From contig NTKT01000019.1 of NCBI GenBank assembly GCA_002457055.1, forward strand, positions 1 through 47,361: a stretch of DNA of 47,361 bases, in the 5' to 3' direction. The DNA is from Rhodobacteraceae bacterium MED-G08 (GTDB lineage Bacteria > Pseudomonadota > Alphaproteobacteria > Rhodobacterales > Rhodobacteraceae). Shown in pieces: positions 28,376 to 38,451 of the stretch. The position numbers and the translations under genes were made by a program. Numbering within the stretch: position 1 is the stretch's first letter; the number at the start of each line of letters is the position of its first letter. The notes below the pieces were generated by a model, which was not told the DNA's origin, did not search any database, and was given only the letters and a program-made list of their open reading frames with translations.

Positions 28376-30208
28376 CTACTGAAAGTTAACGTGCACAGCA
28401 TTAATCGAACTTTCATCAACCGTAATGCCTCTAGATTTTTGAACATCGGAAACCATAATCCTGAAGAGGTCTTGCGAAAGTGTCGATTTTATTTGCGTTT
28501 CTAATGATTTTAGAATTTCTACTTCTTCTGGCTGTTCAGAAACGCCGTCTCGAATGTTTATTAGACGCAATATAGCTACCTTATCTCCTATTTCTTCAAC
28601 TTTGTACTCATCCTTGTTCATTTCAAAGACCGCAGCTAACAATGCAGGAGGTGTTTCATCAGAGAAGTCGTCTCGTGAAACTTCTTCAAATTTAGTTGAT
28701 TTCAAAGAGCTTATGTTTCCGTTGTCTATGTAAAGTTTGGCCTCATCTTTTAACAACTCGTTTTTCTTTTTACTGACCCAATTATCAAGTACCAGTTGAT
28801 ATACCTCATCAAGCGGTTTTAAGGCTGGTTCCACAACTTCATTTAGCCTCAAAGCAATCACTGACCCATCTTCTAGCACAATAATTTCAGGAAAATCTTT
28901 GGCTGAAACTGCTACGGCTGCAGTTCTGAAGTCTTCATATTTTGTTACATCGCTGTCTTCCATTCCAGGAAAAAATGCAATTTCTTTGAGCTCGAGTGGT
29001 GTTTCTATTGCTAATTCTTCCAAGCTAGCTCCAGATGCAAGAAGATCATCAAACTGCTGCGACTGATTGGCAATTTGTGTAATTGCTTCTGCTAATGCTA
29101 ATTCTTCACTGAGCTGATCCCTCACGGACTCGAAAGTCAAAGTCTTAGCTTCTCTAATTTCGATTAATTTGAAAAGGCTAGGTCCGAGATCCGTTTCAAA
29201 TGGCCCTATAATTTCCGATAAATTTGCATCAAATAAACTATTTCCAGCATCGCCCAGTTCAGTTTTTGTCCTAAAGCCGATGTCAATCTCGCTCCCGGTA
29301 AGACCGCGCTCATTTACAAATTGAGAAAAGGATGTATTTTCATCTTTAATTGATTGTAGTGCAGTCTCTGCCTCCTGCGTCGTTAAAAATACCAACCTTT
29401 CAGCGCGTCTTTTTTCTTCTTGCCTAAATTCGGATATTCTTTGAGCGTAGACCTCTTCTAGCACTTGTTGATCTATCTCAATTTCTTCACTGAGCATTTC
29501 TGGGGTCAGTATTACATATGTAATCATTTTGGTTTCAGGTGTCATGTATTGATCTGAATTTTCGTTGTGATGAGTTTTTAACTCTTCATCAGTTGGAGTT
29601 GGATCCGGCTTATCCAAATCTTTCCATGCGAGCGTTACTGACTCAAAGTCACGTTTCTGGAATAGATATTTTTCCATTATTTTTAAGTAATTTAATGGTA
29701 TCTTTACACCGTCGGTAATGCCAGACTGTAAAATCATTCTTGAGGTTTCAGATCGTATGCCGTCCTCATAAATAGAGGGTGTCATGCCAGCATTTTCGAG
29801 CACAAAAGTGTACGTTTCTTTGTCAAACCGTCCGTCTATCCCTTGAAAGGCAGATGTTTCATTCAAATTGGTCACAATTACTTCATCATTTACCGATATA
29901 CCTAAACGCTTTGCTTCGTCTTCTAGGCTTTTAGCTGTTATCAACTGGCTTAGAACGTTACTCGTAATACCGAATGCTTGAGCCTGTTCGAATGTTATTT
30001 CCTGTCCCAGTTGAGCAGAAAACCGTCGAAGTTCATTACTTAGCGCTCGTGTATACTCTCTACTACTAATCTCAGTTTCGCCTACCGATGCAACGGCATT
30101 GTCTGAGCTAGAAAAATTTACTGCACCAAAGCCGCCTAGACCAATAATTACAAAGGTCATTAATACCCAAGCGAACGTCGTGCCCAATTTGCTTTTGGAA
30201 CCTGCCAT
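28376..30208 (-). CDS. ppiD: PpiD-like membrane-anchored periplasmic peptidyl-prolyl isomerase/chaperone
   Basis: 610 aa. A short cytoplasmic basic tail is followed by one membrane helix (about 11-30), then a SurA_N-type chaperone domain (about 35-190), a parvulin-like PpiC region (about 230-360) and a further helical C-terminal domain. It is acidic and rich in Glu/Asp. PpiD assists folding of proteins leaving the Sec translocon. The parvulin active-site residues are not clearly conserved, so chaperone activity may dominate. AGAGGTAAAG precedes the ATG. It is followed by trpE eight bases later. Confidence 0.88.
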   Translation of the reverse strand: MAGSKSKLGTTFAWVLMTFVIIGLGGFGAVNFSSSDNAVASVGETEISSREYTRALSNELRRFSAQLGQEITFEQAQAFGITSNVLSQLITAKSLEDEAKRLGISVNDEVIVTNLNETSAFQGIDGRFDKETYTFVLENAGMTPSIYEDGIRSETSRMILQSGITDGVKIPLNYLKIMEKYLFQKRDFESVTLAWKDLDKPDPTPTDEELKTHHNENSDQYMTPETKMITYVILTPEMLSEEIEIDQQVLEEVYAQRISEFRQEEKRRAERLVFLTTQEAETALQSIKDENTSFSQFVNERGLTGSEIDIGFRTKTELGDAGNSLFDANLSEIIGPFETDLGPSLFKLIEIREAKTLTFESVRDQLSEELALAEAITQIANQSQQFDDLLASGASLEELAIETPLELKEIAFFPGMEDSDVTKYEDFRTAAVAVSAKDFPEIIVLEDGSVIALRLNEVVEPALKPLDEVYQLVLDNWVSKKKNELLKDEAKLYIDNGNISSLKSTKFEEVSRDDFSDETPPALLAAVFEMNKDEYKVEEIGDKVAILRLINIRDGVSEQPEEVEILKSLETQIKSTLSQDLFRIMVSDVQKSRGITVDESSINAVHVNFQ

Positions 30209-30246
30209 CTTTACCTCTAGTGATACGTAGAATTAATTTATCATAT

Positions 30247-31461
30247 TTATTTACTGTTAAGACGCTGATAGCTTAGGTCTTTCAGTCTTTCAAGCAAAGT
30301 ACTAATCTTATTTTTGTCAATATTTGCAAATGCGATCCGAAACGATCTGAAGCCAAGCGGGTTATGCTTAGGATAGAACATAGTACCTGGCATTAACAGA
30401 ATACCTTGGTCCCGCAAAATTAATGGAGCCAGAATATTTGATCCGTCTTCAAAAGGATGTTCAACGAAAGCAAAGTAAGCACCACAACCTTTCAATGACC
30501 AGCCAGCGGCAGACAATGGTTGAAATTTTTCTGAAAAATGTTTTGCCCGCTGAAGTATTTCAGTTCTCCGGTCTTCGGCCCATGCTTCCAAATTGTTAAG
30601 GCCCCAGTTTGCAGCGTATTGGCCAAGCTGTGGAGGGCAAACTGTAAATGTATCGAGAGCCTTTTCTATCTCAATTAAATTTTTCTTACTTGTTAGTAGT
30701 GCTCCAACGCGATGACCAGTCATTCGATAAGTTTTCGAAAATGAATAAAGAATGGTAAGCACCTGATCCCAATTATTATTTTCTAGAAGTGTATGGGGTT
30801 GAGATGCGTTTGGATGAAAGTCTTTATAAGTTTCATCGATTATTAAACGTATCTGGTTTGATTTACACAAGTCGAAAAATTTTTGAAGGAGTTGGTTGGA
30901 ATATATAGCGCCCGAAGGATTATTGGGGCTTACGAGTACTATTGCCCTCGTTCTATCCGTTATTAAAGCCTCGGCCTTTTCAATTATTGGATTCATATTG
31001 GCGTCTGTGTCTAGTGGTATACTTTTTACACCTGCCATTTGTAACCACATATGGTGGTTGAAATACCATGGAGTTGGAATGATTACCTCGTCGTTTTCGC
31101 CGGTAAAAGACGAGATGCTTGCGCAAAAAGCCTGATTGCAGCCACTAGTAATTGCTACATTTTGATTACTGACTTTTCCCTGATATTGCCTGGACCATTT
31201 GCTGGCTAGACTTTCTCGAAGTTCATCTAACCCAAGAACTGGTCCATATGTATTTACTGCGTTGTCACATAAAATCTTATTCGCCATGAACTCCAGCATT
31301 TTTTTGGGCGGTGGTTCCGTTGGTGCTGCCTGGGATACATCTATTAATGGTTTTGACGGTTGTAAATCTGGATCTGCTAGCCAGTTTTTTACTTCGAGAA
31401 CTGGCGGTGGATCCACGCCTATTGTGCGTGTCGTTTTTATTATTTTATCGGTGAAAGTCAT
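30247..31461 (-). CDS. Class I/II pyridoxal-phosphate aminotransferase
   Basis: 404 aa, fold type I. Motifs are ITSGCNQAFCA (cofactor phosphate), LVSPNNPSGAIYS (substrate carboxylate), LIIDETYKDF (Asp to pyridine N), SFSKTYRMTGHRVG (Schiff-base Lys) and FRIAFAN (C-terminal Arg). The substrate cannot be told; aspartate/aromatic-type or a general 2-oxoacid aminotransferase is possible. It follows gpt by seven bases and precedes ppiD by 38, apparently in the same unit. An AGGAAC ribosome-binding site is within reach. Confidence 0.87.
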   Translation of the reverse strand: MTFTDKIIKTTRTIGVDPPPVLEVKNWLADPDLQPSKPLIDVSQAAPTEPPPKKMLEFMANKILCDNAVNTYGPVLGLDELRESLASKWSRQYQGKVSNQNVAITSGCNQAFCASISSFTGENDEVIIPTPWYFNHHMWLQMAGVKSIPLDTDANMNPIIEKAEALITDRTRAIVLVSPNNPSGAIYSNQLLQKFFDLCKSNQIRLIIDETYKDFHPNASQPHTLLENNNWDQVLTILYSFSKTYRMTGHRVGALLTSKKNLIEIEKALDTFTVCPPQLGQYAANWGLNNLEAWAEDRRTEILQRAKHFSEKFQPLSAAGWSLKGCGAYFAFVEHPFEDGSNILAPLILRDQGILLMPGTMFYPKHNPLGFRSFRIAFANIDKNKISTLLERLKDLSYQRLNSK

Positions 31462-31468
31462 TATGAGC

Positions 31469-31972
31469 TTAATCTGTTCCTCGGTATGGTTCTACATATT
31501 GTAGAGCCATGTCCCACGGAAAGAATATCCAAGTATCTTGACTGACTTCTGTTATATAAGTATCAACCTGGTTTCTTCCAAGTGGTTTTGCGTATATTGT
31601 CGCTACGTGTGCTTTTGGCATTATAGTGCGAACTGCCTCAAGTGTTTTGCCAGTATCTACCAAATCATCAATAACGAGAACGCCAGAGCCATCTCCGATT
31701 AATTCAGAATTTGGTGGCTTTATAACCTTTGGTTCAGCTTGGGTCTGATGGTTGTAAGACTTTACGCTAATGGTATCTACTGTACGAATGTCTAATTCTC
31801 GCGCAACTATCATAGCTGGGGCCATGCCACCCCTCGTTATCGCCACTACGGCTTTCCATGCACCTGTGCCAGGTCCTTGTCCATCAAGTCTCCATGATAA
31901 TGCCCTAGCATCACGATGCAATTGGTCCCAACTTACATGAAACCCTTTTTCATGTGGCAATCGTTCAGACAT
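31469..31972 (-). CDS. gpt: Xanthine(-guanine) phosphoribosyltransferase
   Basis: 167 aa. It is a type I phosphoribosyltransferase of purine salvage. [15 protein letters not shown] (PPi loop) and [15 protein letters not shown] (PRPP motif, two Asp) are clear. The C-terminal WIFFPWDM is typical of the Gpt group and stacks on the purine. Its ATG shares one base with the fabI stop (TAATG) and the GGAGGAAGG ribosome-binding site lies in the fabI tail, so the two are translationally coupled. Confidence 0.94.
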   Translation of the reverse strand: MSERLPHEKGFHVSWDQLHRDARALSWRLDGQGPGTGAWKAVVAITRGGMAPAMIVARELDIRTVDTISVKSYNHQTQAEPKVIKPPNSELIGDGSGVLVIDDLVDTGKTLEAVRTIMPKAHVATIYAKPLGRNQVDTYITEVSQDTWIFFPWDMALQYVEPYRGTD

Positions 31973-32793
31973 TAATCCTTCCTCCCAGTAACAGCGTCGA
32001 TATCAGGCGCATCTACTGCCTTCATGCCAACAATGTGATAGCCTGAGTCAACATGCAAGATTTCTCCAGTAACACCTGAACCGAGATGTGAAAGTAAATA
32101 TAAAGCAGATTTTCCGACATCATCTATTGTAACGTTTCGTCTGAGCGGTGAGTTAAGTTCATTCCATTTTAATATGTACCTAAAATCTCCAATTCCGGAA
32201 GCTGCCAAAGTTTTGATGGGACCAGCTGATATAGCGTTAACCCTGATGTTATCCTTGCCCAAATCTTCAGCCAAATATTTAACCGAAGCTTCTAAGGCTG
32301 CTTTCGCAACTCCCATTACATTGTAATGAGGCATGACCTGTTCCGCCCCGTAATACGTGAGTGTAAGCATTGAACCACCGTTTGGCATCAATTTTTCGGC
32401 ATGACTAGCTACCGCTGTAAACGAGTACACAGATATATTCATTGTCATATTGAAATTTTCAAAACTTGTATCGATGTATCGACCACGCAGCTCTGATTTA
32501 TCTGAGAAACCTATTGCATGAACTAGGAAGTCGAGTTGACCCCATTCTTTTTTTATTTCTGAAAATAAGTTTGCAACACTTGTTTGATCTGACACATCGC
32601 ATTCGACTAAAAAATTAGATCCAACTCTTTCAGCGAGAGGCCCAACTCTTTTTTTCAAGGCGTCTCCTTGATAGGAAAAGGCCATCTCTGCACCAGCTTC
32701 AAAGCAAGATTTTGCTATTCCCCAAGCTATCGATTTTTCATTAGCCAGCCCCATGATGAGGCCTCGCTTGCCGGTCATTAATCCAGATGACAT
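31972..32793 (-). CDS. fabI: Enoyl-[acyl-carrier-protein] reductase FabI
   Basis: 273 aa, short-chain dehydrogenase fold. [20 protein letters not shown] is the divergent NAD(H) motif of FabI, and the Tyr157-x6-Lys164 pair (YNVMGVAK) is catalytic, with the second Tyr147 (TYYG) that FabI proteins also keep. The [12 protein letters not shown] loop is the substrate-binding loop. It reduces enoyl-ACP in the last step of each fatty-acid elongation cycle. GGAGGA precedes the ATG. It is divergent from pdxH across 128 bases. Confidence 0.96.
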   Translation of the reverse strand: MSSGLMTGKRGLIMGLANEKSIAWGIAKSCFEAGAEMAFSYQGDALKKRVGPLAERVGSNFLVECDVSDQTSVANLFSEIKKEWGQLDFLVHAIGFSDKSELRGRYIDTSFENFNMTMNISVYSFTAVASHAEKLMPNGGSMLTLTYYGAEQVMPHYNVMGVAKAALEASVKYLAEDLGKDNIRVNAISAGPIKTLAASGIGDFRYILKWNELNSPLRRNVTIDDVGKSALYLLSHLGSGVTGEILHVDSGYHIVGMKAVDAPDIDAVTGRKD

Positions 32794-32921
32794 AAAAAAT
32801 TCCTCCGAAATTTAACTGTTGAAACTTTTAAGCTATGGTAAGTAGACCTTCAAGCCTGACAAATATTTTTTTGGCCCTAATTACATTTTGAGATATATCA
32901 GATTCTTTCGGGAGTAGAGTA

Positions 32922-33527
32922 ATGGTGGAGAAAGATGGTAAATTTGAGGGGAATAATCCTTTCGACATTTGCAAGCGGTGGATCGCCGAGGCCGAAGCTG
33001 GCGAGCTTAATGATCCCAACGCAATCGCACTTAGTACCGTTTCCGCGGATGGTATGCCGAATGTAAGGATGGTTTTACTGAAAAACATTGATGATTCTGC
33101 ATTTGTATTTTTTACTAATTTTGGCTCACAAAAAGCTTTAGAAATTTTTGATTGCGGCAAGGCGAGTTTTGTATGGCACTCGAAATTTTTGCGGAGGCAA
33201 ATTCGAGTAAGAGGTTTTACTTCGTTAGAGGGTGATCAGGCATCTGATGAGTATTATAATTCACGGTCTTTAAGAAGTAGGTTGGGAGCCTGGGCGTCAT
33301 TACAGTCAAAACCATTGGACTCACGAGAAACACTGTTAAATCAAGTTGAAAAATTTAGTGAAAGTTTAGGTCAGGAACCGACGCGGCCAAAATTTTGGGG
33401 TGGTTTTCGAATTGTACCCGCTGAGATAGAATTTTGGGCAGAAGGTGAGTCCCGCTTACATGATCGCTTTTTGTGGACTAAACACTCTGTGGATGGGCCT
33501 TGGAAAATACAACGGTTATACCCTTAA
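32922..33527 (+). CDS. pdxH: Pyridoxamine 5'-phosphate oxidase
   Basis: 201 aa. It is an FMN enzyme that oxidises PNP/PMP to PLP. Family motifs seen are DPNAIALSTVSADGMPNVRMVLLK, FFTNFGSQKA (FMN phosphate contacts), FVWHSKFLRRQIRVRG and the C-terminal WGGFRIVPAEIEFWAEG...RLHDRFLW...WKIQRLYP. GGGAGT precedes the ATG. A DUF192 gene follows closely. Divergent fabI supplies the neighbouring promoter region. Confidence 0.96.
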   Translation: MVEKDGKFEGNNPFDICKRWIAEAEAGELNDPNAIALSTVSADGMPNVRMVLLKNIDDSAFVFFTNFGSQKALEIFDCGKASFVWHSKFLRRQIRVRGFTSLEGDQASDEYYNSRSLRSRLGAWASLQSKPLDSRETLLNQVEKFSESLGQEPTRPKFWGGFRIVPAEIEFWAEGESRLHDRFLWTKHSVDGPWKIQRLYP

Positions 33528-33549
33528 TTAGTGATTGGTCATTGCGGCA

Positions 33550-34047
33550 ATGGACTCACTTTTTTTGTTGCTATTAAAATCAAAGAAACTCGCTGTATTT
33601 ACTGCTGTTGTTGGCACAGCTATTCTTAGCGGCTTTAATTCGATTGCAGGCGACAATTGTGATTGGGAAGAATTATTAATTTACAATAGTATGAATAGAC
33701 AGGCCAAGTTTTGTGTTGAACTGGCTACAACGTACAGCGAGCGGCAGCAGGGCCTAATGTTCAGGAAGGACATGGAATTTAATGAGGGTATGATGTTTGT
33801 CTATGATCAACCACAACCGGTATCGTTTTGGATGAAGAATACGAGTATTCCTTTGGATATTATTTTTGCAGATGGGAGCGGAACCGTAACAAAGATATTC
33901 AAGAATGCTGTTCCATTCAGCACAGTCAGTATTTTTGGTGGAGAGCAAGTTCAATATGTGCTCGAGATCAATGCGGGATTATCGAAGTCTTTGGGAATTA
34001 AAGTAGGTAATATCTTACAACATCGTCTTATTAATTCTCGAAATTAG
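33550..34047 (+). CDS. DUF192 family secreted or membrane-anchored protein
   Basis: 165 aa from the ATG at 33550. A TTG at 33535 would add five residues; neither has a strong ribosome-binding site. A hydrophobic N-terminal segment (about 2-33) ends near SIAGD and looks like a signal peptide, so the protein is probably periplasmic. The DUF192 core is clear: VELATTYSERQQGLMFRKDM, GMMFVYDQPQPVSFWMKNTSIPLDIIFADG, and VLEINAGLSKSLGIKVG. The biochemical role of the family is not known to me. It follows pdxH by 22 bases. Confidence 0.88.
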   Translation: MDSLFLLLLKSKKLAVFTAVVGTAILSGFNSIAGDNCDWEELLIYNSMNRQAKFCVELATTYSERQQGLMFRKDMEFNEGMMFVYDQPQPVSFWMKNTSIPLDIIFADGSGTVTKIFKNAVPFSTVSIFGGEQVQYVLEINAGLSKSLGIKVGNILQHRLINSRN

Positions 34048-34130
34048 CTTTCTAAGCCTAGCTAATTTATTTTATTTTTTATCCCTTAGGTCTTTTCAAA
34101 TCATTTTTGATTATATAGAGACAAATTCGT

Positions 34131-34207
34131 CGGGGCGTAGCGCAGCCTGGTAGCGCGACGGTTTTGGGTACCGTAGGTCGCAAGTTCGAATCTTGCCGTC
34201 CCGACCA
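34131..34207 (+). tRNA. tRNA-Pro (anticodon UGG)
   Basis: 77 nt including the encoded CCA. The acceptor stem CGGGGCG pairs with CGTCCCG (one G-U). The anticodon stem ACGGT/ACCGT encloses the loop TTTGGGT with anticodon TGG, which reads CCA and by wobble other Pro codons. The T-arm has GTTCGAATC. An open frame on the other strand across this gene is a spurious protein. Confidence 0.97.
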
Positions 34208-34488
34208 TCTTAATCTAAATTGCTTACCCGGTTTTTCAGTATTAGCCTGGTACAGGTCAGTCAGACTGATTTGCAAAAGTATAATTTTTTTTTGAAGAAG
34301 TGAATCACTGGGGATCTATATTTTTGAGAATTTCAGTATAAACATTTTCATGTAACTGTCCAAAATTATTAGATTTTAGCAATTGCTTTTTTTAAGCTCA
34401 CATGATCGGAATTTGCTTTTTTTTTGGGCGAGTTTTTACCACAAAGTCGAGTCAAGAACGTTTTTCACAATTTTATGAAATTTATCTA

Positions 34489-34505
34489 TTGACCTTTGAG
34501 GTCAA
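34489..34505. repeat. Inverted repeat TTGACC-TTTGA-GGTCAA upstream of nrdJ
   Basis: Perfect 6-bp arms with a 5-base spacer, about 25 bases upstream of the candidate -35 element. It may be a regulator site. It does not match the NrdR box, and the binding protein is unknown. Confidence 0.4.
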
Positions 34506-34538
34506 CCTACGTCAAGTTGTGTGAACTGGACACACCAC

Positions 34539-34554
34539 ATACTATATGTAGTAG
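34539..34554. promoter_or_regulatory. Candidate NrdR box in the nrdJ promoter
   Basis: The core CTATATGTAG matches the CwAtATaTwG centre of the NrdR box with one difference (G for the second a), and it overlaps the predicted -10 element, as is usual for NrdR repression of ribonucleotide reductases. NrdR sites normally come in pairs about three helical turns apart, and I could not find a convincing partner, so support is moderate. Confidence 0.45.
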
Positions 34555-34663
34555 GAAGAGATAAAGTGTCGTAACTTTGTCGTCAGAGGGTATTCGTCCA
34601 TATTCATGGCTTTTCAATGAGAATTGAAGGCTTAACGAGAAACGTAAAAGTAGGTGGGTTATA

Positions 34664-37600
34664 ATGAAAATTAATAGAAATTTTACGACGGCGGGTAAGT
34701 GTGCATATGACGACATAAACTTTACTAGAACATCATCTGAGATCAAAAACCCAGACGGGTCGATTGTGTTCCAGTTGGAAAATGTAGAAGTCCCTGAGAA
34801 CTGGTCTCAAGTTGCAAGTGATGTGATTGCGCAGAAGTATTTTCGTAAAGCCGGTGTCCCAACCAGAACCAAAAAAGTAAAAGAGAAAGGCGTTCCAGAA
34901 TTTCTATGGCGATCTGTGCCTGCCACTGACGCGTCATTTACTGGCGAGACTTCTTCTAAGCAGGTCTTTGACCGACTGGCAGGCGCGTGGGCATATTGGG
35001 GTTGGAAGGGAGGTTACTTTTCAAGCGAAAAGGATGCCCAATCTTATCTTGATGAAATGAGATACATGCTAGCAACGCAGATGGCTGCCCCGAATAGTCC
35101 TCAATGGTTCAACACAGGTTTACATTGGGCTTATGGCATTGACGGCCCTAGTCAGGGTCACCATTATGTCGACTTTGAAACAGGAAAGCTGGTTAAATCA
35201 AAGTCCGCTTATGAACATCCTCAACCCCACGCGTGTTTTATTCAATCTGTTAGTGACGATTTGGTAAATGAAGGCGGTATAATGGACCTTTGGGTGCGAG
35301 AAGCTCGCTTGTTTAAGTATGGATCAGGTACCGGAACAAATTTTAGCTCTCTACGGGGTGATGGAGAGCCTTTATCCGGTGGTGGTAAGTCGTCAGGATT
35401 AATGGGATTTCTCAAAATAGGAGATCGGTCCGCTGGGGCAATAAAGTCAGGCGGGACAACGCGTCGGGCTGCCAAAATGGTAATTTGTGACGCAGATCAT
35501 CCGGATATAGAGGAGTTCATCAATTGGAAGGTAAAAGAAGAGCAAAAAGTTGCTTCAATAGTAGCGGGCTCCAAGATCCATGAAGCAAAATTAAACCAGA
35601 TTTTTGACGCTATCAAAACCTGGGATGGTGGGCTTGAAGATGCAGTAGATGCGCAAAAGAATAGTGCATTAAAAAATGCCGTTAGGGACGCCAAAAAATC
35701 TCTGATACCCGAAACTTACATCAAAAGAGTGCTTGATTATGCAAAGCAAGGGTACACAGGCATTGAGTTTCCAACTTACGATACAGACTGGGATTCAGAA
35801 GCATATGCATCAGTATCTGGTCAGAACTCAAATAACTCAATTAGAGTTACTGACGCATTCCTAGACGCAGTTAAGAATGACGAAAATTGGGATTTGATAA
35901 ACAGGGTGAATGGAGAGACAGCAAGGACAATCCGTGCGCGTAAGTTGTGGGAGGACGTGGGTCATGCAGCATGGGCCTGTGCGGATCCAGGAATTCAATT
36001 TCACGATACTGTAAATGCTTGGCATACATGTCCTGAGGATGGCGAAATAAGAGGCTCGAATCCTTGTTCTGAGTATATGTTCTTAGATGATACCGCTTGC
36101 AATCTAGCTAGTATGAATTTGCTAAAATTTCTGTCTAAAGGGGAGTTTAAAGTAGATGATTACATACACGCTACAAAATTATGGACAGTAACATTAGAAA
36201 TCTCGGTTTTGATGGCCCAATTCCCCTCAAAAGAGATTGCGCAAAGATCATACGATTTCCGCACGCTGGGGCTTGGCTACGCTAATATTGGTGGTTTGTT
36301 GATGAATATGGGTCTTGGTTACGATAGTGACGAGGGAAGATCATTATGCGGAGCTCTGACAGCAATTATGACAGGTGTCGCTTACTCTACAAGTGCGACA
36401 ATGGCGGCAGAGGTAGGAGCGTTCCCTGGCTATTCAAAAAATAGAAATCATATGCTTAGAGTGATTAGAAATCATCGAAACGCAGCACGCGGGAAAGACA
36501 GTGGATATGAATCGTTGAGGGTAAAGCCAGTTCCATTAGATCACCTTAATTGTCCAGATCCAGCTTTAATAGATAAAGCAGTTGAAGCTTGGGATGAAGC
36601 ATTAGCGCTTGGTGAGGAAAACGGGTTTAGAAATGCTCAGGTTTCCGTAATAGCGCCAACAGGCACAATTGGATTGGTTATGGACTGTGACACAACTGGG
36701 ATAGAGCCTGACTTTGCATTAGTAAAATTCAAGAAACTAGCCGGGGGAGGGTACTTTAAGATTATTAACCAATCGGTACCGGCGGCGCTTAGAAAGCTTG
36801 GCTATTCAGAAGCCAATATAGAAGAAATTGTATCTTATGCAGTAGGTCATGGATCCATAGGAAATGCACCAGGCATAAATCATACAAGCTTGATTGGTCA
36901 TGGCTTTGGGCATCAAGAAATAGATAAGGTAGAGGCAGCACTAGGATCGGCATTTGATATACGTTTTGTATTTAATCAATGGACCTTAGGAGCGGATTTT
37001 TGTACCGACGTCCTCGGCATTCCTTCTGATAAATTGGTGGACAGCAATTTCGATCTGCTCCGGCACCTGGGGTATAGTAAATCTGAAATAGATATGGCAA
37101 ATGATCACGTGTGTGGCACAATGACTTTGGAAGGGGCGCCACACCTCAGTGTAGAGCATTACCATATATTTGATTGTGCGAACCCATGCGGTAAAAAGGG
37201 TAAACGATATTTATCGGTGAATAGTCATATTCATATGATGGCTGCTGCGCAGTCGTTTACGTCTGGTGCAATATCGAAGACAATCAATATGCCAAATGAT
37301 GCGACTATAGATGACTGCCAAAAAGCGTATGAGCTATCTTGGTCTCTGGGAGTGAAAGCAAATGCACTTTACAGAGATGGTTCAAAACTATCTCAGCCAT
37401 TAGCTGCAGCACTGCTTGATGATGATGATGATGCTGCAGAACTTATGGAAGAAGGAAATCCTCAAGAGAGAGCAGCAACTTTGGCGGAAAAAGTAGTCGA
37501 AAAGGTTATTGTAAAAGAGATTATCAAGGAACAAGAACGTTCTAAGATGCCAGAAAGGCGAAAAGGCTATACCCAGAAAGCAATAGTAGGCGGTCATAAG

Positions 37601-38299
37601 GTATACTTAAGGACCGGAGAATATTCGAATGGTGCTCTTGGTGAAATTTTCATTGATATGCATAAAGAAGGAGCAGGATTTCGCGCCATGATGAATAATT
37701 TTGCGATAGCCGTGTCGGTGGGATTGCAATACGGGGTGCCGCTCGAGGAGTTCGTAGATGCATTTACATTCACAAAATTTGAACCGGCTGGAATGGTGCA
37801 AGGTAATGATAGCATTAAGAATGCCACATCTATTTTAGATTATATCTTTAGAGAATTAGCCGTCAGTTATCTTGATCGCACAGATCTGGCCCATGTTAAG
37901 CCAGAGGGTGCGAGTTTTGATGATATAGGTCTTGGAAGTGAGGAGGGTGTGCGGAATGTAAAAGAAGTTTCAGACACCGCCGCTACACGCTCTTTGGAGG
38001 TTTTAAAACAAATTAGTTCGACAGGTTATCTAAGAAAAAGGCTGCCACACGAATTAATGCAGCAGCAAGAAATTGGCGGCGAAATATCAGATACATCGAG
38101 TGTGGATGTGGGTGCTATAGTTGCAACAAAACCTATGTCGGTTAAGGGTGATGCTGATCCGGTGATGAATGCTAGAGCGAAAGCAAAACTTCAAGGTTAT
38201 GAGGGTGACCCGTGCTCGGACTGCGGCAATTACACTCTAGTGAGAAACGGTACTTGCATGAAGTGTAACACATGTGGGGGTACATCCGGTTGTAGTTAA
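34664..38299 (+). CDS. nrdJ: Adenosylcobalamin-dependent (class II) ribonucleoside-diphosphate reductase
   Basis: 1211 aa, the usual length of the long alphaproteobacterial NrdJ, with no intein evident. It reduces ribonucleotides without oxygen or an iron subunit, using adenosylcobalamin as radical source. [28 protein letters not shown] (substrate and specificity region), [23 protein letters not shown] with catalytic-loop residues, and the [15 protein letters not shown] barrel segment are present. The C-terminal extension holds the conserved part with [23 protein letters not shown], and ends in a Cys-rich ribbon (CSDCGN ... CMKCNTCGG) for thiol or metal chemistry. The gene stands alone. A strong terminator follows about 100 bases downstream. 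Confidence 0.97.
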   Translation: MKINRNFTTAGKCAYDDINFTRTSSEIKNPDGSIVFQLENVEVPENWSQVASDVIAQKYFRKAGVPTRTKKVKEKGVPEFLWRSVPATDASFTGETSSKQVFDRLAGAWAYWGWKGGYFSSEKDAQSYLDEMRYMLATQMAAPNSPQWFNTGLHWAYGIDGPSQGHHYVDFETGKLVKSKSAYEHPQPHACFIQSVSDDLVNEGGIMDLWVREARLFKYGSGTGTNFSSLRGDGEPLSGGGKSSGLMGFLKIGDRSAGAIKSGGTTRRAAKMVICDADHPDIEEFINWKVKEEQKVASIVAGSKIHEAKLNQIFDAIKTWDGGLEDAVDAQKNSALKNAVRDAKKSLIPETYIKRVLDYAKQGYTGIEFPTYDTDWDSEAYASVSGQNSNNSIRVTDAFLDAVKNDENWDLINRVNGETARTIRARKLWEDVGHAAWACADPGIQFHDTVNAWHTCPEDGEIRGSNPCSEYMFLDDTACNLASMNLLKFLSKGEFKVDDYIHATKLWTVTLEISVLMAQFPSKEIAQRSYDFRTLGLGYANIGGLLMNMGLGYDSDEGRSLCGALTAIMTGVAYSTSATMAAEVGAFPGYSKNRNHMLRVIRNHRNAARGKDSGYESLRVKPVPLDHLNCPDPALIDKAVEAWDEALALGEENGFRNAQVSVIAPTGTIGLVMDCDTTGIEPDFALVKFKKLAGGGYFKIINQSVPAALRKLGYSEANIEEIVSYAVGHGSIGNAPGINHTSLIGHGFGHQEIDKVEAALGSAFDIRFVFNQWTLGADFCTDVLGIPSDKLVDSNFDLLRHLGYSKSEIDMANDHVCGTMTLEGAPHLSVEHYHIFDCANPCGKKGKRYLSVNSHIHMMAAAQSFTSGAISKTINMPNDATIDDCQKAYELSWSLGVKANALYRDGSKLSQPLAAALLDDDDDAAELMEEGNPQERAATLAEKVVEKVIVKEIIKEQERSKMPERRKGYTQKAIVGGHKVYLRTGEYSNGALGEIFIDMHKEGAGFRAMMNNFAIAVSVGLQYGVPLEEFVDAFTFTKFEPAGMVQGNDSIKNATSILDYIFRELAVSYLDRTDLAHVKPEGASFDDIGLGSEEGVRNVKEVSDTAATRSLEVLKQISSTGYLRKRLPHELMQQQEIGGEISDTSSVDVGAIVATKPMSVKGDADPVMNARAKAKLQGYEGDPCSDCGNYTLVRNGTCMKCNTCGGTSGCS

Positions 38300-38308
38300 C
38301 GAGACATA

Positions 38309-38389
38309 GGGCAGGTGCGCCTGTCCTTGACGACGTTCAGGCCGCAGGCAAAATATCCAGCGAGCAGTTCTGACATAAGAGCTTGAACG
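38309..38389 (+). ncRNA. Candidate structured RNA downstream of nrdJ
   Basis: This segment is about 54% GC by my count, higher than its surroundings. It can fold: hairpin GGGCAGG-TGCG-CCTGTCC (38309-38326, one G-U), then a nine-pair stem CGTTCAGGC (38334-38342) with GCTTGAACG (38381-38389, one G-U) closing a 38-base loop. A terminator follows at once. It could be a 3'-UTR-derived small RNA or an mRNA-stabilising tail of nrdJ. I do not recognise a known family, and no promoter of its own is clear. Confidence 0.4.
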
Positions 38390-38397
38390 GCGAAACT

Positions 38398-38427
38398 AAA
38401 AGAGGTCAAATCTGGCCTCTTTTTTTT
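38398..38427 (+). terminator. Rho-independent terminator for nrdJ
   Basis: AAAAGAGGTC - AAATCT - GGCCTCTTTT is a ten-pair stem (one G-U) with a six-base loop, followed by further T residues. It ends the nrdJ transcript together with the structured segment in front of it. Confidence 0.85.
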
Positions 38428-38451
38428 ATACTAAATTCAACTTTTCATTTG

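Larger units (their letters stand above)
34208..34663 (+). other. Noncoding region upstream of nrdJ
   Basis: 456 bases without a gene. It holds a small hairpin TCAGT-CAG-ACTGA (34257-34269) followed by a T-rich stretch, which may end tRNA-Pro transcription. Two imperfectly similar AATTGCT7/AATTTGCT9 stretches lie around 34380 and 34420. The nrdJ promoter area is at its right end. A promoter-like TTGTGT (34517-34522), 17 bases, TACTAT (34540-34545) is visible. I looked for a cobalamin riboswitch (B12-box) and saw none. The nrdJ ribosome-binding site is AGGTGG, 7 bases before ATG. Confidence 0.5.

Noticed and set aside
34079-34276. Open frame on the minus strand across tRNA-Pro
   Set aside because: It is the antisense of the tRNA; such frames are a known source of spurious annotated proteins.
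34208-34663. Cobalamin riboswitch upstream of the B12-dependent nrdJ
   Set aside because: No B12-box or conserved core sequence could be seen in either direction.
34664-38299. Intein in nrdJ
   Set aside because: Length is normal for the family and no splicing-block motifs interrupt the conserved segments.
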